A stretch of 64,000 bases of DNA from an uncultured Chryseobacterium sp. (GCA_913778505.1 CAJYWD010000005.1:1-64000); one strand, 5' to 3'; counted from the stretch's first letter, positions 18,007 to 27,777 are shown. Numbers and translations are program-made. Notes: a model not told the origin generated them from the letters alone.

Positions 18007-18047
18007 AATGGGCTCCCTTCGACAAGCTCAGGATGACATTGCCCATT
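18007..18047. repeat. CTTCGACAAGCTCAGGATGACA element between AATGGGC / GCCCATT arms
   Basis: Seven-base perfect arms (18007-18013, 18041-18047) enclose a core beginning CCCTTCGACAAGCTC. From memory this core recurs in intergenic DNA of many bacterial genomes, including flavobacteria. Confidence 0.65.
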
Positions 18048-18158
18048 CCTATTGATATTTTTGCATTATTCTTAAATCGAATTCACGTTAACTTAAAAAA
18101 CCAGCTTTGAAGCTCATCTCGTCAATCATCATAATTTGCCTGAGATGCAAGGAAACAA

Positions 18159-20852
18159 CTACCAACTCACCTTTTCCTTCTCTTCGAACGGAATATTGGG
18201 ATTTAGAATCTCTGCGATCAGATTTCGGATGGCATCTTCTACTTCTCCATCTTCAATGTAGATAAAGTTGAGTTTCTGCGGTCCGCTGCTGACTTCGGCA
18301 AAGGACCAGATGGCCGTTTCAATCGTCTCCGGATTCACACTGAGCAAGTTTTTGATGCAGTATTTATAAATGGAAAGCTGTAAAGCCTGCTTATAATCAT
18401 CGCGGAAAAAAAGTTCCGGAAGTCTCTCTTCTTTATTTTTTCCCAAATTGACGGTCAGGTTTTTAGGCTTCGCCGTTTTGTAATCGATGACTCTGGTAAC
18501 ACCGTCCAGTCTGTCCATTCTGTCAATAAATCCGTAGAAACTGATCTTGTCGGAACGATCGGCATCCAGGAAAAAATCACAGTTGATCTCTTTCTCCAGG
18601 TCGAAGATTTCCAGAGCGGCACCATTCTTTACCAGTTCCAGATCATACTCCACAATATTCCGCACTACCCTTTTCGCAATTTCTTTGTGGATGTAGTTCA
18701 TGCCGCGTTCGTAAAACTCGGGCTGATGTTTGAGTTTTTGTATCGCGTCTTCTATTGCCAGATCGGTTTTGCCCAAGAGAATTTCAAGATCTTGAACCGA
18801 CAACAATTTTCCTTTCACAGGCTCATGCAGAAACTGGAGGGCGTAATGCACCAGATTACCATAATTCCGCTGCGAGAGTTCTTCTTCAATCTCGTTGGTC
18901 TCGCGGGTTTTCAGCAGATTGTTGAGATAAAAATCAATCGGATTGTATAGATAAGTGACCAGATGCGACGGCGAGACCCGCTTTTTCCATTCGCTGAGCA
19001 GGCGCATTACCTCATCGTCTTTCTCTATCTGCATCAGTTCCTGCGCAATAGGTTCTGAAGAGTTTTCAATGATGGTATGCTCTATCTGATGCGGACTTTC
19101 CATTTCCAACTGAGTGATAAAGCGGCTTTTCTCGCCGGTATTTACGCCCGAACTCAGCGCATTATAAAGCAGGTGCACATTCTCGGCGTTCTGTAGCAGG
19201 CGGTAAAAGTGGTAAGCATAGATGCTGTCGTTTTCCAAAAATGTGTTAAGTCCAAAATTTTTCCGGACGTCGAAAGGAATGTAAGTATTTTGAGTGTTTC
19301 CCAATGGCAATTTTCCCTCGTTCACGGAAAGCAGAATCACATTCCTGAAGCAGAGCAGACGCGTCTCCAGCAGTCCCATGATCTGGAAACCTGCGAGCGG
19401 CTCGCCCACAAAATCGATGCTTTCGGAATTGACCAATTGATTGATGAGAACCTCCAGCGTCTCAATCCTGACTTCAATCTGATAAGGTGTCAGCTGATTT
19501 TTGATCACTTTGAAAACACTCTCGAAGAGGGCAATATTCTCGTACTGGATGTCGTCCAGCTCTTTAAATTTAAGTTCGTAACAGAAGCTGATGAGAAGAT
19601 CCAGAAATACTTTAGTGGTTTCCGGTTTCTGCAATAGCCGGAAGTAGCTGAGCTCGCCCAGTAATTCCTGAAGTAAAGCTTTGGAAATGTAAACAATGTT
19701 CCGTTCTTCGATTGCGAAGATGAAACTGCGGATGATCTCAGAATCTTTCTCATCATTCGGCAGCTCTTCTAAAATCGGTAAAACATCGGCATAGTAATAA
19801 TTGGAAGATTTCTTCTCCTGCTGTTTCTGTAGATAAAACAGTTTTTTCATGGCATTGCTGAAAGACAGATTTTTCAGAGGAAAACCCATGGTTATATTGA
19901 CACTTTCCACCATATTTAAGCTGTCTAAAACTGCAGGAAGCAGATTTTCGTCCAGAAGAACCAGCGCCGTTTCCGACAATTCTTCTTTTGGAATTTTTTT
20001 GAGAATTTCCGGAAGAAATTTGGCCTGAACAATATTTCCCGAGACCTCGTAGGTTTTGATGTTTTTGGGCTTCGCAAATTGATTTTCTATCCACTGGAAT
20101 TTGCGGCTGTCATTAAATTCTTTCCATTGGATGGTGTCGCGAAGGAATTTTCCGGACTCCTGTCTCTCGTCATTGATGTAATATTGATCCGCCTGAAAGT
20201 ATGTTTCCGCTTTGCTCCACTGCAAAAGTTGTCTTACCAACTGCTCCTCCACCCTGGACAATGCGTTGAAACCACAAAAAATAAAATGTCTGTCGGTATG
20301 CTTTGCAAAGTTTTCCAGTTCCGCATACGCCTCCTGATACAGCATTCCGGAAGTCGCCAGATTTTCTTTTTTAAGTTCCGATTTCAGCAGAGGCAGAAAT
20401 TCATTCATCCGGCGCCAGAAATTGAGGTTCCTTTTTCTGGGAGTGTCGCCCTCGCCCAGATTTTCTCCCCAGTTTTTAATGCGTTCCTCATCAAGCATCC
20501 AAAGAAGTATTTTCTGATCATCGTCCGAGAATTTCATCATGTCGTCCCAGTCTTTCTGGAGCGTTGGAAACCATTTCAGGAAGCCGGAAAAATCTTCTGA
20601 AGCATCAATATTTCTATAAATCCGGAATGCAAATAGCCAAAGCGCAATGCCCTTGATCTCGACATTTTCCGAAAGTTCTGCAATCAGTTCATCAATGGTG
20701 ACGAAGTTGGGAAGCAGACCTTCATAATGATTTTCCTTCAGTATTCTTTTGATAAAAACCATTGGTCTTTTACCGGGAAGTACCACATCCAGACCGGAAA
20801 GATCTTTGTGATTTTCTAATAATTCTAATATGATCTTCTGAAGAAACTGCAT
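18159..20852 (-). CDS. AddB-like PD-(D/E)XK nuclease family protein
   Basis: An 897-residue protein with the AddB/RexB layout: a large N-terminal region resembling a superfamily I helicase and a C-terminal RecB-type nuclease. The nuclease motif is GFIDRMD ... VIDYKTAKP (about 790-815), giving the D...D-x-K core. At the N-terminus, VLPGKRPMVFIKR (about 24-36) stands where a Walker A loop would be; no GxxGxGKT is present, so the helicase half is probably inactive, as reported for AddB. It would act with an AddA helicase in double-strand break processing, but no addA lies beside it here. A hairpin sits eight bases before the ATG. Confidence 0.8.
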   Translation of the reverse strand: MQFLQKIILELLENHKDLSGLDVVLPGKRPMVFIKRILKENHYEGLLPNFVTIDELIAELSENVEIKGIALWLFAFRIYRNIDASEDFSGFLKWFPTLQKDWDDMMKFSDDDQKILLWMLDEERIKNWGENLGEGDTPRKRNLNFWRRMNEFLPLLKSELKKENLATSGMLYQEAYAELENFAKHTDRHFIFCGFNALSRVEEQLVRQLLQWSKAETYFQADQYYINDERQESGKFLRDTIQWKEFNDSRKFQWIENQFAKPKNIKTYEVSGNIVQAKFLPEILKKIPKEELSETALVLLDENLLPAVLDSLNMVESVNITMGFPLKNLSFSNAMKKLFYLQKQQEKKSSNYYYADVLPILEELPNDEKDSEIIRSFIFAIEERNIVYISKALLQELLGELSYFRLLQKPETTKVFLDLLISFCYELKFKELDDIQYENIALFESVFKVIKNQLTPYQIEVRIETLEVLINQLVNSESIDFVGEPLAGFQIMGLLETRLLCFRNVILLSVNEGKLPLGNTQNTYIPFDVRKNFGLNTFLENDSIYAYHFYRLLQNAENVHLLYNALSSGVNTGEKSRFITQLEMESPHQIEHTIIENSSEPIAQELMQIEKDDEVMRLLSEWKKRVSPSHLVTYLYNPIDFYLNNLLKTRETNEIEEELSQRNYGNLVHYALQFLHEPVKGKLLSVQDLEILLGKTDLAIEDAIQKLKHQPEFYERGMNYIHKEIAKRVVRNIVEYDLELVKNGAALEIFDLEKEINCDFFLDADRSDKISFYGFIDRMDRLDGVTRVIDYKTAKPKNLTVNLGKNKEERLPELFFRDDYKQALQLSIYKYCIKNLLSVNPETIETAIWSFAEVSSGPQKLNFIYIEDGEVEDAIRNLIAEILNPNIPFEEKEKVSW

Positions 20853-20859
20853 AATAAAA

Positions 20860-20880
20860 AGCCTTTAAAACTTAAAGGCT
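20860..20880 (-). promoter_or_regulatory. Hairpin just upstream of the addB-like start
   Basis: AGCCTTTAA, three-base loop, TTAAAGGCT: a perfect nine-base stem whose near edge is seven bases before the ATG at 20852. If transcribed it would mask the initiation region. It could instead be a terminator for an unseen plus-strand transcript, but no gene ends there. Confidence 0.4.
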
Positions 20881-21150
20881 CAATTTAATTATTTTTTAAA
20901 TCATTCGAATGCAAAGTCCGAGAAGATTTTTGAAGTATCGAAAATATTCTAAAGTTCGAAAAGCTATTTTTACATTCAAATTATAAACTTAAAGCACTAT
21001 AGAATTATTCAACCTGAAAGAAAGTTTGTCCTTTCGTACGAATCTTCGAAACTGAGATTGTGCGCCGATCGCCATATCAAAGAAAATAATGTGGTAAGCT
21101 GTAACAAGTACTAAATCATTAAAGCTTCTTTCCATAAAGCCTCTAAAAAT

Positions 21151-21570
21151 TTATTCCACGACCACTTTTTTCTCCAGAAAAGTATTGGTTCCGGCCGCAT
21201 CCTTTCCTGTATAAAATCTGAATTTGTACACGCCGGTTTTCATGGGTTTGAAGTTTACTCTGCTGCCATCCACGTAGGTTCCTTCTGCACAGGCGTCGTT
21301 GGTCTTGTAGGCAAAATTCGCTACAGTGCGTACGGAATCGCTGGTGTATTGGTAATCGTAGCTGTAGATGCCTTCGCAACCTCTGGTGAAGGTGGAATAA
21401 AGTTTCATTTCCTGCGTGACGCCGACTGTCATGGTGTCCATAGGAATATGAACGCTGTCTATCTTGGTGGCGAACACTTCCTGAATCTCGGAATAATCAT
21501 CATTATTATTGCATGACATCAGCAGTGCTGAACATGCTGCAAACACTGATAAAATGACTTCTTTCTTCAT
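21151..21570 (-). CDS. Lipoprotein of unknown function (139 aa)
   Basis: A lipoprotein signal peptide ends LLMSC (C20), followed by NNNDDYSE; acidic residues right after the lipidated cysteine resemble the Bacteroidota lipoprotein export signal that sends proteins to the cell surface. The rest (about 110 residues) looks like a small beta-sandwich domain and ends FLEKKVVVE; I recognise no family. It begins 13 bases after the rsmG stop and is probably co-transcribed with it. Confidence 0.78.
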   Translation of the reverse strand: MKKEVILSVFAACSALLMSCNNNDDYSEIQEVFATKIDSVHIPMDTMTVGVTQEMKLYSTFTRGCEGIYSYDYQYTSDSVRTVANFAYKTNDACAEGTYVDGSRVNFKPMKTGVYKFRFYTGKDAAGTNTFLEKKVVVE

Positions 21571-21583
21571 AATCTTACTTATT

Positions 21584-22219
21584 TTAATGATTAAAATGAC
21601 CTTTAGATAAATATACCACTTTTTTGGTGTCGAAAAATTCGCCTTCGAAATAATTTTTAAGGTTGAAAATCTCGCATTTCAGGCCTGCCAATTCCTCGGC
21701 CAGATCGCCGCCTTTGAGATAGAGAACGCCGTTATGTTTTGGATTGAACTGGTCCTTCTCGAACTTGCCCTTCAGCCAGGTCAGAAAAACCGGCATCTGG
21801 GTTACTGCGCGGCTCACGACAAAATGGAATTTCTCTTTCAGCTGCTCCGCTCGCATGTGGTGCGCTGTGACGTTCTGAAGACCAAGACTTTCGGCAACAC
21901 CATTGACGACTATGATCTTTTTTCCGATACTATCTACTAAAGTAAATTGAACGTTCGGGAATAGAATGGCCAGCGGAATTCCCGGGAAACCTCCTCCTGT
22001 TCCTATATCCAGCACTTTGGTTCTATCTGCAAAAGGCATGACCTTAGCAATACCCAAAGAGTGCAAAATATGCTTCTCGTAGAGACTGTCCGTATCTTTC
22101 CTGGAGATGACGTTGATTTTCTCATTCCATTCTTTATACAGTGCTTCCAAATCTGTAAACTGGCGCTTCTGCGCATCGGTGATATCCGGAAAATATTTTA
22201 AAATTAAATCTGAAGACAT
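21584..22219 (-). CDS. rsmG: 16S rRNA (guanine527-N7) methyltransferase RsmG
   Basis: RsmG (GidB) methylates G527 of 16S rRNA using SAM. The 211 residues match the family length; WNEKINVISRKD (about 31-42), the SAM loop VLDIGTGGGFPGIPLAI (about 68-84) and VSRAVTQMPVF (about 137) are characteristic. The start is ATG 22219. A near-consensus box, TAATTTCG at 22224-22231 (one mismatch), ends four bases before it, the same spacing as the predicted leaderless genes in this window. The lipoprotein gene follows. Confidence 0.95.
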   Translation of the reverse strand: MSSDLILKYFPDITDAQKRQFTDLEALYKEWNEKINVISRKDTDSLYEKHILHSLGIAKVMPFADRTKVLDIGTGGGFPGIPLAILFPNVQFTLVDSIGKKIIVVNGVAESLGLQNVTAHHMRAEQLKEKFHFVVSRAVTQMPVFLTWLKGKFEKDQFNPKHNGVLYLKGGDLAEELAGLKCEIFNLKNYFEGEFFDTKKVVYLSKGHFNH

Positions 22220-22252
22220 AAGGCGAAATTATGAATTTTAATAGCATATAAA

Positions 22253-22282
22253 CAAAAAAAACCATCAAATAAATGATGGTTT
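22253..22282 (-). terminator. Terminator of the 1280-residue T9SS gene
   Basis: On the minus strand: AAACCATCA, six-base loop, TGATGGTTT then further T; perfect nine-base stem. Confidence 0.88.
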
Positions 22283-22306
22283 CCAATCTTTAAAGTTCTA
22301 AAGTGT

Positions 22307-25300
22307 TTAGTTTAAAACTTTCTTGGTCATCGTTGTATTCTTAGAATTCACTTGTATAATGTACATCCCTTTCGGAAGGCTCATCCGGTTGATTAAAAGT
22401 TCTTTTTTTGTGTTTTTGTTTTCGTAAATCAGTCGTCCTGCTGTATCATAGAGGCTTACTTCCTCCAGATTGTTCTCGGATTTTATCACAAAATTCTGTG
22501 CATCCTTGGTGATGAGAGTGCCTTTGGTAGCAGCATTGCCTGCAGCCAGAGTAGTTGCGGGTTTGTAAACCACTTCAAAACGATCGGCATATTCTCCGGC
22601 ATTGGTATTAAATACGTATGGCGCTTCTGTAATGTTGACAGTCTGATTCATCAATTTATCCTTGAGATAAACCATCTGTCCGGATCTGAAGATTCCGTCG
22701 CGCTCTGTCAGTGTGATGGTGTACTGACCTGCCACCGAAGCCTTGATCGCAACTTTGGTCACATCATTTTCATCAAACTCAGGAGCCTTGGACTGTATCG
22801 CCAACTGATGATCTTCCAGGATGCTCCAGAAAGAATCGTTGCCAATTGCAAACAGATCTGCATCATAATCGTTGTCGAAGCCATTGGTAGCTTCATCTAC
22901 GTAAGCAATCAGAATCTCGTTATTGATATCCGCCGGCGATTTGAACTCCAGCCAGAATCTGTTTTTCTCCGCACCTTTGTTGTAATAGTTGGCGATATTC
23001 GGCGTTCTCATCGCATTGTTAAATACCAGTGGTTTATCTTTTCCGGCTTGTTTGGCCTGGATAATAAATCCTTGACCTACCGCAATATTTCCGTTGGGCT
23101 TTTTGTTATTGTAACCGAAGTAAGTTGCAGAAGCACCACCGGCAGAGTTGAGGATGGCATAGTTATTCCCGCCATAATTGGTTCCAACCTGGGAGAGGAT
23201 CTGTCCGTCATTATTGGTCCAGAAATAAGCCATTCCGAACATTTTTGATTTATTATACTCGTATAATGCATCAAAACTGATATTGGAAGGATATGGATTT
23301 CCAACCAGATTGTAGCCATGCTGCGCGTTGGAATATCTCAAGTTGTAAGAATTGATATCACCATTCTGCGGCACGCCGTTGAACTGGAATGTCGATACCG
23401 GTGAAGTAACCGTCACGGTTTCCGGGAAGCTGTTTTTTCCTCTGATGGCATAACCTCTTGCCGGCTGGAAGGTAGAAGTCGAGCTTAACGTAATTCCTTC
23501 GGCAGCAATCGAAGTTACGAAATAATCATTGGCTTCATTGTAGACATAGAAACGATTCCATGGGGTTCCTGTTCCTGTGGTGGTAGCCTGATTATAGCCG
23601 TCCGAGAACTGATAGAGATTCATATTCGCCACCGGAGAAGACCAGTAATTGTATCCCATTTTCGGGATTACGGCTTGTTTTTTCACGGTGATGTTTCCGG
23701 TATTCACCGCGGTGCCTTTCTGCATGAGGTTTCCATTATGCTCCACCACAAAGGATGTGGCTGCGGTATTATTATTAACGATCTGTCCGTTCACCGTAAT
23801 ATAACCGCCAGTATTGACTGTCAATGTTCCTCCGGTTTTGATGGTCAGATTCTGACTCTCGAAATTACCGTAAGTCGTGGTATCATAAGCTGTTTCTACG
23901 ATCGCATTTTTGGTAGCCGTAGGCGTTCCGTTGCTCCAGTGCGGATTGGCAGGATTGAGCCATATAGTATCGTCCGTAGTGTAGACATAATTGTAGAAAA
24001 CACCGTCGATCTCAGGTCCCTGCCCACCAGGAAGATATTGGAAAACATACTGGACATAATCTGTGTTGTACAGATAAAGTCTGATGTAGATTTTTTCTCC
24101 AGGTTCTGTTTTCAGCGTGTTAGGAAAATTAAGGGTTGTAAGGGTGTAAGTGTCCTTTACGGTTCCGGTTCCCAGAACTGTGTAGTCTGAGAAATCAGCT
24201 TTTTTGGAGTAACGCAATTCGTACGTAGCCCCGGCAGTGCCTTTGGCTATATAACTGAATGTTTTAGGCTCTATCGTTTTATTCGTGCTGATGTTATCCA
24301 GAACAAACTGTGTGTACTTCGCAGTATTGATTGGACTACCTGTGCCATTATTCTGGCTTACCAAGTAATACGCTTTCGGATTGGTCTCACCACCGACGTT
24401 AACGGTAACGCCTCCCGCCGTAGTCATCGTCGTTGAATTGATGAAAGACTGAAATGGTGTAGATGTGAAGTTGTTCTGATCCCAACGGATGAGCGGTGTG
24501 GTAACCAAAGGATTATTATTGATGTTTACCGTTGCGGTATTAGACGTTCCATATTCATTCGTGATAGCATAAGTAAACGAATCCGAACCCACATAATTCT
24601 TTGAAGGAATATAATTGATTGTTTTATCCGCATTCAAAGTCGTAAATCCGTGCGATGGCTGTGTAAAGTTCAGGGTATTGATCTTATTACTGTAATCATC
24701 ATTGATCAAAACATTAATGTCAATGTCGTTATTGACTGTATTGTTCACGGTATCATTATATGCTATCGGCGCAGTAGAACTGAATTCCGAATAGCCGGAA
24801 AATGCTGGTCCATTGGCTCCATTATCATTCAGGAAGATTTGGAATGCGTTCCAGGTATTGTACACATAAACTCTCAGGTAGACAACCTGTCCATCGGTAG
24901 CGATAGGTCTTAAAAAGTTATTGACTGATATTGTTGAAACGCTGTTATTCACCGTGGTTTCAGGTAAAACATTAAAAGCCGTAGTGAAAGAACTATTCAG
25001 CGAGTAATCGATTTTGATTCTGGCATCTCCACCGTCTGTTCTGCAAAGGAAACTGAAATCCGACAGATAGAGTTTATAACCAGCTTTTGGGCTGATAGTG
25101 AACTGAATGTACTTCGACTTATCAATCGTCTGAACATTTTTGTCTGGCCAGCCCGTGGTGTGAAAAGCATTGTATCCTGTAACATTGATATTCTGTTGAT
25201 AAGACAAATTTGCAGTGGAAGTCATACTTCCTACTGTGATGTTATCATTGTAATGGTTGGGCGAGAAATCAGACTTGTTCCATCTGGCAATCACAGCATT

Positions 25301-26149
25301 GGCATTATCAACCACGTTCAGGCTCACCGTGGCCTCATTGGATGCTCCAGTAGCATTCACCGCCTTGTACTTGAAAGTATCTGCTCCAGCATAACCGGTT
25401 GCCGGCTTGTAGGTAACGTTTGCTGTACCATTGACGGTAAGGGTTCCGTTGGCAGGCTGCTGTGTAATCGTAATGCCCGTGATATCAGTTCCGGAAACAT
25501 CATTATTCAGAATATTAAGAGTAGCAAAATTGTTTTTATAAACAGTATAAGAATCGTTATTGGCGACGGGCACAGTCGGGGTGTTCACAGCAACTGTTCC
25601 TGTGATGTTAGGTCCTGCTCCCGTTCCTCCGTCAGGTGTGTAGGACAGGTGAAAATTATTGTAGGTGTTGTACACATATAATCTGATAGAAATCGTCTTA
25701 CCCGCGCTTATCAATAAATTATTAAATGATGGCGCTATGGTTTGCCAATTGCCACCTGAAACTGTTGCTGAATAAAGCGTTACAGGATTGGAAAAGTCAG
25801 AATTTAAAGAATATCTGATTTCAACTTTGGAATCTCCTCCCTGATTTCTAAACTTTAAATTAAAATTGGCTAAATTCAGCTTATAATTAGAAGCAGGCGA
25901 GATCTTGAATTCGGCATATTTTGTAAGATCAATTGTGCTGGAGGACGGCAACCCTGAGATCATCAGAAAAGTCTCACTCCAACTTGTGGGTGCAATAGTA
26001 ACACCGCCGGCTCCGGCTAGATTTGGTGATGACGTATTGGCAATGTTGGTTGCCTGAAGATTAGATTTAGTCCAGCGCACCAATTCGGTCTGGCCAAAAA
26101 TCAACTGAGTACAAAAAATTACAAAGAACAAAAAGTACTGTTTTTTCAT
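22307..26149 (-). CDS. Large T9SS surface protein with three repeated modules and two Ig-like domains
   Basis: A 1280-residue secreted protein. Signal peptide 1-19 (ending IFGQ). Three related modules of about 170 residues start with x-x-RW-x-K/Q (near 24, 286 and 552) and each carries a 'Y-x-x-F/F-x-L ... D/G-A/S-K/R-I/V-x-I-x-YS' strand pattern and an 'IRLYVYNT' strand, suggesting a duplicated beta-sandwich. They are separated by two Ig/cadherin-like domains (NNDSYTVYKNN near 198; YNDTVNNTVNND near 460, both ending GxDxFxYxxxN). A long Thr/Asn-rich middle follows, then the type A sorting domain (EEVSLYDTAGRL ... LPKGMYIIQV). Likely adhesin or matrix protein; no catalytic residues are seen. 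Confidence 0.88.
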   Translation of the reverse strand: MKKQYFLFFVIFCTQLIFGQTELVRWTKSNLQATNIANTSSPNLAGAGGVTIAPTSWSETFLMISGLPSSSTIDLTKYAEFKISPASNYKLNLANFNLKFRNQGGDSKVEIRYSLNSDFSNPVTLYSATVSGGNWQTIAPSFNNLLISAGKTISIRLYVYNTYNNFHLSYTPDGGTGAGPNITGTVAVNTPTVPVANNDSYTVYKNNFATLNILNNDVSGTDITGITITQQPANGTLTVNGTANVTYKPATGYAGADTFKYKAVNATGASNEATVSLNVVDNANAVIARWNKSDFSPNHYNDNITVGSMTSTANLSYQQNINVTGYNAFHTTGWPDKNVQTIDKSKYIQFTISPKAGYKLYLSDFSFLCRTDGGDARIKIDYSLNSSFTTAFNVLPETTVNNSVSTISVNNFLRPIATDGQVVYLRVYVYNTWNAFQIFLNDNGANGPAFSGYSEFSSTAPIAYNDTVNNTVNNDIDINVLINDDYSNKINTLNFTQPSHGFTTLNADKTINYIPSKNYVGSDSFTYAITNEYGTSNTATVNINNNPLVTTPLIRWDQNNFTSTPFQSFINSTTMTTAGGVTVNVGGETNPKAYYLVSQNNGTGSPINTAKYTQFVLDNISTNKTIEPKTFSYIAKGTAGATYELRYSKKADFSDYTVLGTGTVKDTYTLTTLNFPNTLKTEPGEKIYIRLYLYNTDYVQYVFQYLPGGQGPEIDGVFYNYVYTTDDTIWLNPANPHWSNGTPTATKNAIVETAYDTTTYGNFESQNLTIKTGGTLTVNTGGYITVNGQIVNNNTAATSFVVEHNGNLMQKGTAVNTGNITVKKQAVIPKMGYNYWSSPVANMNLYQFSDGYNQATTTGTGTPWNRFYVYNEANDYFVTSIAAEGITLSSTSTFQPARGYAIRGKNSFPETVTVTSPVSTFQFNGVPQNGDINSYNLRYSNAQHGYNLVGNPYPSNISFDALYEYNKSKMFGMAYFWTNNDGQILSQVGTNYGGNNYAILNSAGGASATYFGYNNKKPNGNIAVGQGFIIQAKQAGKDKPLVFNNAMRTPNIANYYNKGAEKNRFWLEFKSPADINNEILIAYVDEATNGFDNDYDADLFAIGNDSFWSILEDHQLAIQSKAPEFDENDVTKVAIKASVAGQYTITLTERDGIFRSGQMVYLKDKLMNQTVNITEAPYVFNTNAGEYADRFEVVYKPATTLAAGNAATKGTLITKDAQNFVIKSENNLEEVSLYDTAGRLIYENKNTKKELLINRMSLPKGMYIIQVNSKNTTMTKKVLN

Positions 26150-26477
26150 CGTCTTAGGTTTTGGTTTTTCTACAAATTAAATTATAAATTCAACATTGAT
26201 AAAATCATATGATAAGAGATTAAAGATTCAATTTTGACGACGTGTGAACACTAAATCGCTTACCCTATGTAGACTTTTTCACGAAAGCAGATCAGCATGG
26301 TTGATTATACTCTCTCTAAACAGAATGCAATATTATTAATTAAAACGCAAAAAAAAGTGACTACCCTTCGGAAACACCTGTATTTAAGGCAAAAACTATC
26401 CTTTGGTATAGGAATAGTAAGGGCACTGTTGTAGGGGATTTTACGTACTTGTAAGGGAAATGTTGTAGTAGGAAATT
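26150..26477. other. Spacer between the large T9SS gene and the LuxR-type gene
   Basis: No gene is visible. AT-rich, with three imperfect copies of a TTGTAgGGaAATTTTA-like unit at 26428-26443, 26449-26460 and 26461-26480, the last reaching into the stop of the regulator gene. No perfect TAnnTTTG box was found for the downstream T9SS gene. Confidence 0.6.
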
Positions 26478-27707
26478 TTAGTTATTTCGCAATTTTTGAA
26501 AGAATTCTTTGCGATCTTTGATTTTGAGAATGGCGTAAATATTCTTGATGTGATACTTCACCGTATTCTCCGTGATGAATAATTTCTCACCAATTTCGCG
26601 GTTGCTGAGACCGTCTGCCATGTGGATCAAAAGTTCTTTCTGTCGGTCTGTAAGATCACTGGATTCCAGAAAAAAGTAATATGCCGGGGCTGCTTCTTTT
26701 GACTGCTTTGCAAGATCGTAGTTACTTTTTACCTGTTCCAGCTCCTCCTCCACTTCGGTCTTAACCTTTGTCATGTTGGCAGATTTACGGTAAAAATATA
26801 GCACCGCCAAAATTGATAGTGCAACCAGAATGACCATCCCGAAGATCAGATAAGTTACATCTGTACGTTCTTTCAGGCTTTGTTCCTTCTCCACATACGC
26901 TTTATCGGTTATGTGCATCTCGGAAACCGTTGTATCGATATTTTCAAGCTTGCGCAGTGAATCCAATTTTGAAGCCATACTGTAAGCTTTTGCAAACATT
27001 TTATTCTCCCTGTACATCCTCTCCATTTCGGAAACCGTGAAGATCTTATACTTCAGAATATTACAGCTATCACACACTTTTAAACTTTTTTGATAAAGAT
27101 TTTCGGCCATTGCAACATTGTGCTTCAAGCTGTACAGACTCATCAGTTTTGTATAGACAACCGGAAGATTGCAGCGTGTAGATTGTTTCATCAGTTTCAA
27201 GGCTTCCGAATATCTTGCCTCAGCAGCATCCACCTTTTTATTTTTTAGAAGCAGATAGCCTTCCTGCATTAACAAATATGCACGGTTCTCCGGGGATGCG
27301 TTTGTGTAATTGCTCGCATAGATATGATCCATGGCAATTCTGGCCTTGACATAATCATTACTGTCAAAATAAGCGAAAGCAAGTTCGTAATCAATACGCA
27401 TTTTCAATGGATTATCCGCTGGGAAATCCTTTGCGAGCGTCATGGATTTGTTAAGATTCTCAATACACATCGGATAGTCGCCCACACTTCTGTACGTGGC
27501 CGCCAGGAGGTAAAGCAAATAGGCGCGCTCTTCTTTCGTAAGTCTATCTCTAAGAAGCAAATCGGAGAGTTTTTTCTGCGAGGTCATATACCGCCCTGCA
27601 CGGTTTTCCTTAATGATGGATTGCTCCAGAGAATCTAACTGCAGATTCTGCGAATAAGAAAAAAATGCAATCAATATGAAAAGGAAAAGTGAAAATCTCG
27701 AGGTCAT
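26478..27707 (-). CDS. Membrane-bound TPR protein with C-terminal LuxR-type HTH
   Basis: 409 residues: signal peptide or signal anchor (1-20, ending FFSYSQ), a helical TPR-rich sensor region (about 30-270), one transmembrane segment (FGMVILVALSILAVLYFY, about 285-302), a coiled-coil linker and a GerE/LuxR helix-turn-helix at the end (LTDRQKELLIHMADGLSNREIG ... NTVKYHIKNIY). The layout puts the TPRs outside the inner membrane and the DNA-binding domain inside, a one-component membrane regulator common in Bacteroidota. ATG 27707 is preferred over an adjacent TTG. It lies upstream of the large T9SS gene on the same strand and may regulate it. Confidence 0.85.
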   Translation of the reverse strand: MTSRFSLFLFILIAFFSYSQNLQLDSLEQSIIKENRAGRYMTSQKKLSDLLLRDRLTKEERAYLLYLLAATYRSVGDYPMCIENLNKSMTLAKDFPADNPLKMRIDYELAFAYFDSNDYVKARIAMDHIYASNYTNASPENRAYLLMQEGYLLLKNKKVDAAEARYSEALKLMKQSTRCNLPVVYTKLMSLYSLKHNVAMAENLYQKSLKVCDSCNILKYKIFTVSEMERMYRENKMFAKAYSMASKLDSLRKLENIDTTVSEMHITDKAYVEKEQSLKERTDVTYLIFGMVILVALSILAVLYFYRKSANMTKVKTEVEEELEQVKSNYDLAKQSKEAAPAYYFFLESSDLTDRQKELLIHMADGLSNREIGEKLFITENTVKYHIKNIYAILKIKDRKEFFQKLRNN

Positions 27708-27769
27708 CAACTTGTGTTTTTATTTTGATGGAATTAGTTAGTGAAAAATATTCTGTCTATATATATCTG

Positions 27770-27777
27770 CAAAAATA
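27770..27777 (-). promoter_or_regulatory. -7 box (TATTTTTG) of the LuxR-type gene
   Basis: Exact consensus on the minus strand, 62 bases before the ATG at 27707; no TTG at the expected -33 position. Confidence 0.4.

Larger units (their letters stand above)
17550..18158. other. Gene-free region rich in palindromic repeats (609 bases)
   Basis: No credible gene. It holds a terminator for the dehydrogenase gene and at least four different inverted-repeat elements, listed separately, in AT-rich spacer. No tRNA-like fold was found by eye. Confidence 0.8.

Noticed and set aside
20853..21150. tRNA or small RNA in the gap before the addB-like gene
   Set aside because: No cloverleaf or conserved T-arm was visible; only the hairpin at 20860-20880 stands out.
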